Source: Branchiostoma floridae (taxonomy: Eukaryota; Chordata; Leptocardii; Amphioxiformes; Branchiostomatidae). From it: a stretch of 25,189 nucleotides of DNA. The stretch lies in the NCBI RefSeq assembly GCF_000003815.2, contig NC_049985.1, forward strand, positions 14,168,411 to 14,193,599, given 5' to 3'. The number at the start of each line of letters is the position of its first letter. Position 1 is the stretch's first letter. Under the pieces are notes generated by a model. It did no database searches. It saw nothing but the letters and a program-made list of their open reading frames with translations, and was not told the DNA's origin. Below are positions 12,801 to 18,564 of this stretch, one piece after another. The position numbers and the translations under genes were made by a program.

Positions 12801-15800
12801 CCTGGTGTTTTTGCCAAAATGAAGGTTTGAAATCCTGAGAAATTACTTCCACTGCACTATCACAATATGACACAAATGACGTATAAGACATACACATGTA
12901 TTTGACTTGTCTTCTGCAGGATGAATTTCATGAATGTTTTGCACACTTGTTCCATGCTACATGATTGGGACCCCAGTATTTACTGTGTCAACATCGCAAG
13001 CCTGTAAGTGTTGACTCTGTGTGCAACTAATTCATGTCCTTTGGCAACGGATCACAACAGCGTAGGCAAGGAAAATTAACCTCACATTAACCGAGAGGGA
13101 GGGAAGAAAACACTAACTTCAAAGGTGGATAAATTGGAAATAAAGGACTTTTGCAGGATTATTTTGTGGGTTGTACTGTGTTTCATGCCCAATTGACAAC
13201 TTAGCATATATAACAAGACCTCTAATTGCTGAAACTAAAGAGTGAAAGGAACAAGTGTTTTTGATTACATAGCATTCATGGCATAATATGAGCAAACTGA
13301 AGCAATGTCACTCTTATGATCAATAAATGAACTTAACATTGACCACTGCAAGCACAGCTTTTGTGCAGTACCGGGCATGATTAGGTTTGAATGTTGTCAT
13401 TTCCTTTAGAAAGTACTGTTATTGTTACACTGGCTCTTGCCATATTAACATTGTTTACAACAGACTAAATACAAATTAGTTCTAACACTGGCTGAAAAAA
13501 ATTAACTATGGCAAAAATTTTTCATGTTTTCCAATTGTTTTGTAAGTCAATTTAAACTTGGACAAGTCGGCATATTTGACTTTTGTAACCCTGGCTTCAA
13601 GGCAATGTATTTTTGTGTACTCTGTCATGTATTCTACAATGGAAAGTTGAATCACTTACCTGCTGGGCTATAAATGATTCAAACTTACATCATAAAAATA
13701 CACACAAGAGAACTACTGCATGTACATGCATATCTACAAGTAAATCATGTACAAAAAGACACATTCAATAAGTTACAAACAAAATTATTGTTGATTAGCA
13801 AATCAGCAGTATCATTCAGAAGAGAGGGAGTTAAAAACTCTTGGAGGAAAAGGAGCTGTAAAAACTAGGGCTGGGTACCGGTACAGAAAATTCAGGTCCA
13901 GGTCCGGTTCAGGTCCAAAGGATTAGGTCCAGGTCCGGACCGGAACCTGGACCTGATGCAGTATGACTCATACCAATGGTCCATTTTACTAAAAGAAATC
14001 TGTTTGGTGGAGTATTAGACTTACACTGGCGTTTTAAAACCATACAACGCTAACTGCACCTGTACGATTGGCTGTAAAACTTGGTAGAAATTACTATAAA
14101 TTCTACTCTACTTCACTCTTGTTATTTTCTTCCATCTGCAAGCGCTAAAATGTGTGAATGCCTGATAAAATAATCTGTTAATTTTCGAATCGGTCCAACA
14201 TCCGGTCCACCTAATTTTTTCAGGTCCGGTTTTTCTGGACCGGTCCAATATGAAAAACCGGTTTTGTACCGGTACGCAGTACCGATACCCAGCCCTAGTA
14301 AAAACACATCATACATAAGGCATACAGCATACCAGCGGCTGCATACAAGTGGCAAGTTTAAAGTTAAATTAAGTCACGCAAAAGACAAACAGCACACCAA
14401 CAAATCAACAGAAGGGAGGCTGTGGTCAATCTACAATAAATGTCATGGATAACAGTTTTCAAGTTTTTTGTTTTTTCCAAAGGACCACATAGAAATTTCA
14501 GCACTGTGGATGTAAGCTAAGGTGATTTTTATTATTTTCTTTGTAGAGTTTTTAATTATTCTTTCAAATATCTTAAAACGAGGCCAAGGAAAGGTAACAC
14601 ATTTTCTTTTTCAAATATTGTTCCTGACTTCAACTACATGTAACTTAGCATTTTAGTCTGGCTATCCAGTTTAACATGTAATACATGTACTAGTAGCTCA
14701 AAATTGAATACACTGTATTAAGAATGATACCAAAGTTCATGCTCAAGAAGGTTATTTTCTGAGCACAGAATGTTGTTGTTTTATTTGTACTAGTAGGAAT
14801 CAAAATGTTATTCTAGATAACAAAATTGCAAAAGATATAACGTTAATACTGTTTGGATGCCTATCACTATGTTGTTCTGAAAACCTATATCCATGACATT
14901 TCATGTTTGGTTATTGTATTAATTAGCACCTTGTCATCGTCAAACTCAGAGTTTTCTGACCCTGTGGCAGTCTCGTACTCCGACTGGCTTACGGCGTGAG
15001 AGCTCATTGGTTCTCAGGGGTAGGCCGGCATGTGCATGCAAGTTCAGTGGATAGAGCCGATTCCTTACAAATGTGCCATGCAAGAAGGTAAGCAAAAAGG
15101 TAGCTAAACCACCACCTGTTAAAGGAACAAAATAAAAATAAAACAAGCAAAAATTAATGAAAAGAATATAACACTAGTTCACCATTATCCGTGAGGTAAC
15201 CTATATCCGTTCTACTTACAAACAGGGAATTTATTGCATTTTTGTTAGGTATTGCAGTTTGAAACCACCGTCCTTAATATCCCTAAATACCCGAGTCTTG
15301 CATGCAACGGATAAAGGTTACCCCGCGAATAAAGGTGAACTAGGGTTAATAACTTCACCAAGACTGTATATCAACTTAAAGCCACCAGTATTACATTTGG
15401 CATGCATTACTAGTAATCGAGTGGAGTAACACACCATAGATAAGGGATAGAATTTTGTACTACAGTTCAAAAGAAACTGTTAAATCTTTCAACAAATTCA
15501 AGGCTGCCTGGCATGCTGTGATAGAAACACACAAAATGTCACCTAATAATTCACAAATTCACAATAAATAAGGAATGCAGACAATGTTTATTATACATTC
15601 CTTCATGATATAAAAAATTTAGCAGAGTGGCAGGTTGACAAACTGTTAATGCTGGTTCAGTCGATAGGGACAAATAAACATACATTTTTTTCAGTTTGCA
15701 GGCCTAAAATACAATTCGCAAGACTGGAGATCTCATGCTAAGACTGTAAATACAACAGAAAGGAGATGTGGCTACTGACAATCAAGTTGCAGTGTTTAAC

Positions 15801-16277
15801 GACTTTAAACTGTCAAACATTGAATGTAAAAATTCAGAATCAAGAGGAATGAACAGTCTGAAAAATTTGTAAACCTTAAGTTTCAAAAGAATTTGGCTTA
15901 AATGAAACTTCAAATGAAAATTCAGAGTTTCCTGACACAGTTTTATCAATGGATTGCAACCCGGGAAAATGGTACCGTTGTAATCTAGCCATGCGGATCA
16001 TTAATGTTTTAATAACATGCACTAATCAACAATATTGACAGGATAGGTAGTTAATCGTTGACCAAACAGTATGTGGCAAAAACAGAATTGAAAGCTTATA
16101 ATCTGCAACACTGTTACACTTTGTTTGTATGATCATACTTAAACAACTTTTTAAGAGATTTTTAGAAAGTAGAAACACTGTTGGTCAGTTCTTTAGCAGT
16201 GAGCACTCAACCATGACCACGGCAAATACCCGACAGGTCGTTCCAACTCTTACCTCCTTAGTTTCTTGATCTTCCAT
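743..16277 (-). CDS. Anoctamin (TMEM16 family) gene, 5' part, spliced; 3' part off the left edge
   Basis: Anoctamins are ten-helix membrane proteins acting as calcium-activated chloride channels and/or phospholipid scramblases. I joined exons at 8323-7811, 4800-4728, 3818-3718, 3473-3404, 3244-2623, 2349-2233, 1875-1781, 1480-1359 and 832-743. All junctions have AG acceptors and GT donors and the reading phase is preserved throughout, which is strong internal support. Family landmarks in order: RIDYVLVY and KIHCPFEKLSREAEKVKLEMP (dimerisation domain), SAPFEHSKRFLF, DTFFRPATRSLLVHHIL, GSYQDAFILHDE, YKYQP-like TKYQPMWRIRNYFGEKIG just before TM1, FLEVWKRRNATLAYEWDV after TM2, then the start of TM3. 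The pore helices and calcium-binding residues lie outside the window. It resembles the ANO1-7 group rather than ANO8/10; I cannot assign an orthologue. Alternative 5' exons are listed separately. Exon membership is by eye, without transcripts. Confidence 0.9.
1359..1480 (-). CDS. Anoctamin exon: TM2 end and cytosolic FLEVWKRRNATLAYEWDV motif
   Basis: The 122-nt exon has acceptor TTTTTTCAG and donor AAAGAG/GTAGGA in phase 0. GTIFLEVWKRRNATLAYEWD is the highly conserved anoctamin motif following TM2 (FLExWKRxxAxLAYxWD). It continues VDNFENTEPDRPQFYGTKVK. Confidence 0.95.
1781..1875 (-). CDS. Anoctamin exon: loop end and start of TM2
   Basis: The 95-nt exon has acceptor CTTTAG and donor CTGTGGG/GTAAGT. 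It encodes DIADFAEDTLGIIKESFDNA followed by ATPYFALVICLWG. The last part is the first half of TM2 and corresponds to the TVFFAIFMALWA-like segment of the family. The leftover G completes glycine with the next exon. Confidence 0.92.
2233..2349 (-). CDS. Anoctamin exon: first extracellular loop with three N-glycosylation sequons
   Basis: The 117-nt exon has acceptor TTTTCTAG and donor TCAGA/GTAAGT, and takes one base to complete AGT. It encodes SILRYQNGRELQTEVPDTNT and a Ser/Thr-rich continuation containing NTT, NGT and NQT sequons. By position between TM1 and TM2 it is the first extracellular loop. No cysteine is seen in it, whereas vertebrate ANO1-like loops contain several. Confidence 0.85.
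2623..3244 (-). CDS. Anoctamin exon with TM1 and a possible 98-codon N-terminal extension
   Basis: The conserved part (2950-2623) starts at GLPYLLMRGSYQDAFILHDE. It continues through an acidic/basic low-complexity stretch (ELEYEDEDENRNRKRRRKG), WTLWTKYQPMWRIRNYFGEKIG, and TM1 (FAWQGTLITTLWFPTLL). It ends at donor TACCTCAG/GTTGGT with two bases left over. Upstream the same frame stays open for 98 codons to a CAG acceptor at 3246-3245, also in phase 1. That extension is Thr/Ser/Ala-rich and GC-richer than nearby introns. The nearer acceptor at 2952-2951 is AAAG with little pyrimidine tract, so the long exon is my preferred model. Alternative splicing of the two acceptors is equally possible. 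Confidence 0.85.
3404..3473 (-). CDS. Anoctamin exon (VHHILINIDIRENKREDDG)
   Basis: The 70-nt exon lies between acceptor TGTCCAG and donor AAAG/GTAGAC. It starts in phase 0 and leaves one G. It continues the TRSLL-VHHIL helix, equivalent to TRSTIVYEIL in vertebrate anoctamins. The next acceptor can be at 3244 or 2950; both restore the frame. Confidence 0.9.
3718..3818 (-). CDS. Anoctamin exon (DYVSAPFEHSKRFLF ... ATRSLL)
   Basis: The 101-nt exon has acceptor ATTTTCAG and donor TTG/GTAAGTC, and ends in phase 0. It encodes the SAPFEHSKRFLF and DTFFRPATRS motifs. These correspond to the YPFSREKQHLF and DSFFDSKTRS segments conserved in anoctamin cytosolic domains. Confidence 0.92.
4728..4800 (-). 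CDS. Anoctamin exon (dimerisation domain, AKIEKKPYKGLLGRLH)
   Basis: The 73-nt exon has acceptor ATTTCAG and donor GAAG/GTAAGAT. It enters in phase 0 and leaves one base (G), which completes GCT with the next exon. It encodes AKIEKKPYKGLLGRLHAYLETDDE, aligning with the segment after the KMP motif of other anoctamins (the GLLKKINSVL-like helix). Confidence 0.88.
4801..7810 (-). other. Anoctamin intron, about 3 kb, with assembly gap
   Basis: AT-rich intron with no supported exon. The flanking exons join in phase 0 without it, so nothing needs to be missing in the gap. It contains a 100-N gap (5692-5791), a short GC-rich patch near 6355-6480, and a perfect 10-bp hairpin at 6937-6959 (TTGTTGATTA arms, 3-nt loop). 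Confidence 0.7.
5692..5791. other. Assembly gap of 100 N
   Basis: Exactly 100 consecutive N, the conventional placeholder for a gap of unknown size. True intron length here is uncertain. Confidence 0.98.
7811..8323 (-). CDS. Anoctamin exon: basic and polyproline linker plus start of dimerisation domain
   Basis: The exon has 171 codons. It opens in phase 0 after a TTTTCAG acceptor as SNRGRPN-MEGGDD and ends at donor GGG/GTAAGT in phase 0. From the internal Met at 8302: residues 1-45 are proline-rich, 46-55 are nine Lys and one Arg, and 71-84 are fourteen consecutive prolines. Then comes PKRIDYVLVYRNPDLD, the conserved entry to the anoctamin dimerisation domain, and KIHCPFEKLSREAEKVKLEMPLAG, matching the family's IHAPW/CREAE/KMP region. 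The Met at 8302 could itself be a start codon, because the frame is open upstream through the acceptor. The polybasic tract could bind acidic lipids or proteins, and the polyproline could bind SH3, WW or profilin partners (inference). Confidence 0.9.
8324..9179 (-). other. Anoctamin intron between proximal first exon and exon 8323
   Basis: AT-rich with no supported exon. It is bounded by donor GTAAGG at 9179 and acceptor TTTTCAG ending at 8324. Confidence 0.6.
9180..9353 (-). CDS. Anoctamin proximal alternative first exon with Arg-Ser repeat
   Basis: The exon encodes 58 codons starting MNMDHSWIEKRD and ending KSWWFLVR, followed by donor GTAAGG in phase 0, compatible with the shared exon at 8323. 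An in-frame TAG lies three codons before the ATG, which has G at -3. A splice-in from the phase-0 distal exons is not possible in this frame, so it is best read as an alternative first exon with its own promoter. Residues 18-33 are an Arg-Ser dipeptide stretch (RSRSRSKSRSRTSRS), written in the DNA as degenerate ACTCCT-type repeats on the plus strand. The tract is likely disordered and a candidate for SR-kinase phosphorylation (inference). It could also hold a translation start at the internal MDQPRKSWW. Confidence 0.6.
9354..9660 (-). promoter_or_regulatory. Putative proximal anoctamin promoter / 5' UTR
   Basis: This segment lies directly upstream of the proximal start codon. It is distinctly richer in GC and CpG than the flanking intron (for example the stretches around 9365-9430 and 9460-9490) and contains a forkhead-like GTAAACAA on the minus strand near 9460. 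No TATA box was identified. Promoter activity is inferred from position and composition only. Confidence 0.35.
10648..10826. repeat. Imperfect inverted-repeat block with telomere-like core
   Basis: The left side begins TTTTACCAACTTGGTCAAGT and the right side ends AACCAGTTGGTAAAG. CAACTTGG/CCAAGTTG-type words recur inversely across the block. The centre contains three tandem TTAGGG units at 10731-10748. It could be a foldback or MITE remnant; no clear target duplication was found. Confidence 0.5.
10731..10748 (+). repeat. Interstitial telomere-like (TTAGGG)3
   Basis: Three perfect TTAGGG units followed by TAAGC. This is the canonical metazoan telomere repeat, but far too short to indicate a chromosome end. 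Confidence 0.9.
10880..11353. mobile_element. Old, diverged relative of the hAT-type MITE at 13866
   Basis: It shares the 18-nt word GGTACAGAAAATTCAGGT (10936-10953) with the left side of the 13866 element, and TTCTGGACCGGTCCAA near its right side, in the same order and orientation. Possible termini are TATGGGTG and CACCCATA. No target duplication is visible, and the terminal positions are approximate. Confidence 0.6.
11871..12037. other. Assembly gap of 167 N
   Basis: 167 consecutive N. The non-round length suggests an estimated gap size. Frames running through it are meaningless. Confidence 0.98.
13858..13865. repeat. Target-site duplication GTAAAAAC, left copy
   Basis: Identical to 14298-14305 on the other side of the hAT-type MITE. 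Confidence 0.9.
13866..14297. mobile_element. hAT-type MITE, 432 bp, intact termini and 8-bp target duplication
   Basis: The left end TAGGGCTGGGTACCGGTAC and the inverted right end match at 18 of 19 positions. The element is flanked by the perfect 8-bp direct repeat GTAAAAAC (13858-13865 and 14298-14305). An 8-bp duplication with a TAGGG-type terminus is the hAT superfamily signature. The interior is made of short alternating words such as CAGGTCC, GGTCCGG and GGACCGG, with no transposase coding capacity, so it must be mobilised in trans. Its intact ends suggest a fairly recent insertion in the anoctamin intron. Confidence 0.92.
14298..14305. repeat. Target-site duplication GTAAAAAC, right copy
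   Basis: Identical to 13858-13865. Confidence 0.9.
14930..14983 (-). CDS. Anoctamin small acidic second exon (SEYETATGSENSEFDDDK)
   Basis: This 54-nt open segment encodes 18 residues rich in Ser, Glu and Asp. It lies between a CCAG acceptor and an AAG/GTGCTA donor, with phase 0 at both ends, so it fits between MEDQETKE and SNRGRPNMEGG. The pyrimidine tract before the acceptor is weak. As an alternative, the same frame is open upstream to an ATG at 15007 (MSSHAVSQ...), with a TGA two codons further up. This segment could therefore be a separate first exon from an internal promoter. The acidic, coding-like composition stands out from the surrounding intron. Confidence 0.45.
14984..16253 (-). 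other. Anoctamin first intron (distal promoter transcript)
   Basis: Apart from the piggyBac-type MITE and the possible alternative start at 15007, I see no gene-like feature. The sequence is AT-rich. Confidence 0.5.
15172..15345. mobile_element. piggyBac-type MITE, 174 bp
   Basis: The ends form a 40-bp terminal inverted repeat with 34 matches (left CACTAGTTCACCATTATCCG; right, inverted, CCCTAGTTCACCTTTATTCG). The right end is followed by TTAA (15346-15349), giving the classic piggyBac junction TTAA-CCCTAG. The left junction is ATAA-CACTAG, one substitution off in each part. There is no coding capacity. Confidence 0.82.
16254..16277 (-). CDS. Anoctamin distal first coding exon (MEDQETKE)
   Basis: The exon reads ATG GAA GAT CAA GAA ACT AAG GAG and then a consensus donor GTAAGAG, ending in phase 0. 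The ATG has A at -3 and G at +4, a strong initiation context. An in-frame TGA lies upstream with no intervening ATG. It sits about 500 bp from the divergent USP38 5' exon, in a CpG-containing promoter region. Its use as the anoctamin start is inferred from strand, position and phase: both the acidic exon at 14983 and the shared exon at 8323 begin in phase 0. No transcript is available to confirm the junctions. Confidence 0.5.
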
Positions 16278-16481
16278 CTTTCTGGCAGCCAGGTGAGCTT
16301 TAAGACTACAAAACAAGTTCACACCTGTGTCATCTACAAAAGATCATCTTTCCGGGGGCTGAAAAACAAAGATGAGAGAGTTTCGTCACTTGTTGCCTGT
16401 CCCCACCGCACACGATAACCCTCGTTACGTCAACTGACCCTTCCCAGTGTTGTACCTGTTTATTGTAACCAAAGCATTTGA

Positions 16482-16489
16482 TCACGTGA
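16482..16489. promoter_or_regulatory. Palindromic E-box TCACGTGA
   Basis: Perfect CACGTG core with T/A flanks, inside the intergenic promoter. This is a bHLH-ZIP (USF/MITF/TFEB-type) consensus. Occupancy is not shown. Confidence 0.5.
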
Positions 16490-16706
16490 CACAACAAAAT
16501 ACACAGGTGTGGTGTGCCACTATTGTTGTCAGACAAAATGGAAAATGCTGGTCTTAAAACACACTCTCTGGGCTCGAAAATGGCTTAAAAAGTAAATTAA
16601 AGACTCAGTTGGATGTTCTTATGTGTAACAATGTTTGAAAAATGGGTGAGAAAGGGTTAGTTTTGCAGAATTTGTGGTTAAAAGCCCACCTGGTGACACC
16701 TGCGTG

Positions 16707-16731
16707 ACTGTCCCACACCGCTTGGGACAGT
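16707..16731. repeat. Perfect 9-bp inverted repeat in the promoter
   Basis: ACTGTCCCA and TGGGACAGT separated by 7 nt, about 50-70 bp upstream of the USP38 5' exon. It could be a dyad binding site for a homodimeric factor. Confidence 0.6.
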
Positions 16732-16756
16732 TTAAATATGGGTCAAAGTTCACCGA

Positions 16757-16788
16757 GCATGCGCAATAAATCCAGGCAACATGGCGGC
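16757..16788 (+). promoter_or_regulatory. NRF1-like and YY1-like motif pair at the USP38 start
   Basis: GCATGCGCA followed 12 nt later by AACATGGCGGC. YY1 sites of the ATGGCGGC form usually sit just downstream of transcription starts. This suggests initiation near 16760-16780. Confidence 0.6.
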
Positions 16789-16852
16789 GGAAATGTGACT
16801 TTTTCTCGTCCCGTTTCGAATTTTACCAAGTTTTGCAGATTATAGAAATAAG
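16781..16852 (+). other. USP38 non-coding first exon (approximate start)
   Basis: The exon ends at a consensus donor AAG/GTACGT (16853). The next acceptor, TTCTCTACAG, ends at 17620, two bases before the USP38 ATG. The exon start is uncertain. It contains a five-codon upstream frame (16781-16798, MAAEM then TGA), overlapping the YY1-like motif, which could modestly limit translation if included in the mRNA. Confidence 0.6.
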
Positions 16853-17620
16853 GTACGTCTGTGTTTAGCATAGTTTGCACCACAAGGTATCAGAGATGTA
16901 TAATATTGAGTCAAAAGAATGTTAAATTTGCTCTGAGCTTTGAAATATGAGGTATAAGTTGTCACGATGACGCACCACATAATGAGGAAGGCTATTTCCG
17001 ATAGAGAGTAGTGATTATTATAAGTACTTGTGTCGTCATATATCGGCTGGTTTGGACAATACGACAGAAAATCAAGAACAAAAGGAAACCAGAACTGTGC
17101 CTGAAAAGGTTACAGTGACCTGGGGTATTTTAGTTACAGCGTACTAGCATTATTTTGACTTGGCGAATTTCAAGTATGATATAACGTTAACGTAAGTTTT
17201 TTTGGAATGCTTGAGCTACAGGAATCCTTGACTTGTTCTGAGGACAAGGTCAAATGGATATTTTCTCAGTGGCCTAAGCAGAAAATTTACGGGCTCTTTT
17301 TTCATTTTGTTTATTTGCCTCGTGCGAAATAGAATTATATTGCTAGTAAGTCATATTGCAAGACCTGACAATCAACATACATTTTATGTGTCTACTTTCT
17401 GTTAATTTATGATGTATTATATGTTTTCGGTAACATAAATCAATGCTGCAGTTTGACGAGAAATTATGTGTAACTTGATTCATAATGTGGTAACAATATT
17501 TACATACTGTTAACCTCGAGTCAACACAGCATTCCTTTTTGTATCCATGCTGATTATTTTTTGTAGAGCTCTTAAGATATTTTTGACACTATATATATAC
17601 TTGATTTTATTTCTCTACAG

Positions 17621-18564
17621 CAATGGACAAGATCTTGGAGGGAGTGATTTCGTCCGACCACCCAGATAAGGTGAAGAAAGCCCTCATCGGCAAACTCCTT
17701 CTCACAGCCAGCAAGCCTATATCACCCGAGGATGGCAAGGCAATCTTTTCCCTGGCCACACACTGGAACCTCCAGGGAGAGACCCCATTCATACGCAGTG
17801 TCGGCATGCAGGTCTTCCTCGCGTGGGGACACCACCACAAGGACATCCTGGAGGAATTCTTCGACATCAAGCTTGTCCTGGGAGTCCTTCGTGGCTCATT
17901 CACCGCAAACTTCCCAAATGAGAAACTCGTACTTCTGTATCTCTTGGAAGGTTTGAAGATGTTACGGGGAAATCCATGCCTGCTGCAGATTTATAAGATA
18001 GTGCAGAGCGATGCCTTAAGGTTGGTGCAAGACAGCGGCAGTCTTGAGGTCTGTGTGGCACTCAGTAGTCTTCTTCTCGAGTTCAACCAGTGTATACCCA
18101 GGGACACTGTTGTGAAGTTCTGTGAGGAACTGGTGAAGAGGATGGCCTTATGGAAGAGCCCGGAAAATGAAACAAACTTGAAGGACTACATACAGAATGT
18201 CACGCAGGTGTCAACCTTATTGGGAGTAGTATGGAAGAAGGACCAGTCTGCTTTGTTGCCAAGTCTCAGGACTGTGTTTGGCATGATATCTGCGGTCGAG
18301 GTGTCGAGCGAACCGTCAGTCGCGCTTGCTTCCATCGTTCCTCAAGTCCCCATCGACATGTTGGCAGTCATTACAAGGAGCGTTGTAACAGATCCGAAAG
18401 TCCGCGATGCAAATGTCGAAGTGTCTCTAATGAGGATGATTGGTTGGTTGAGCTGGCCAGTGGCAAAGAACATCGACCAATGGCTGGTGGCCTTTCTGAA
18501 GAACTTGGCTGCAGTGCAGAAGTACACACTGCTGATTAACATTACAAAGGAGAATGTGAAAAAG
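17621..18564 (+). CDS. USP38: USP38 coding exon 1 (helical N-terminal domain)
   Basis: 314 codons from MDKILEGVISSDHPDKVKKA to NITKENVKK. Acceptor TCTCTACAG, donor AAG/GTATAA, phase 0. The start is the first ATG, two bases into the exon. The long uninterrupted exon has clearly coding codon usage. Confidence 0.95.

Larger units (their letters stand above)
9661..14929 (-). other. Large anoctamin 5' intron rich in repeats
   Basis: Between the proximal and distal first exons I see no convincing coding exon. It holds an inverted-repeat block with TTAGGG units, two related hAT-type elements, a poly(G) run near 11591-11602 and a 167-N gap. 12038-13857 is featureless AT-rich sequence. Confidence 0.55.
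16278..16800. promoter_or_regulatory. Head-to-head bidirectional promoter between anoctamin and USP38
   Basis: About 0.5 kb separates the divergent first exons. It contains a TCACGTGA E-box (16482-16489), a GTTACGTCA half-CRE-like word near 16425, a 9-bp hairpin (16707-16731), an NRF1-like GCATGCGCA (16757-16765) and a YY1-like AACATGGCGGC (16778-16788). No TATA box stands at an expected distance. NRF1 and YY1 sites near the start of transcription are typical of TATA-less housekeeping promoters. Shared control of both genes is inference. Confidence 0.65.

Noticed and set aside
14946-15146. 66-codon minus-strand frame overlapping the small acidic exon.
   Set aside because: Different frame from the phase-compatible exon; its residues show no anoctamin-like or coding signal.
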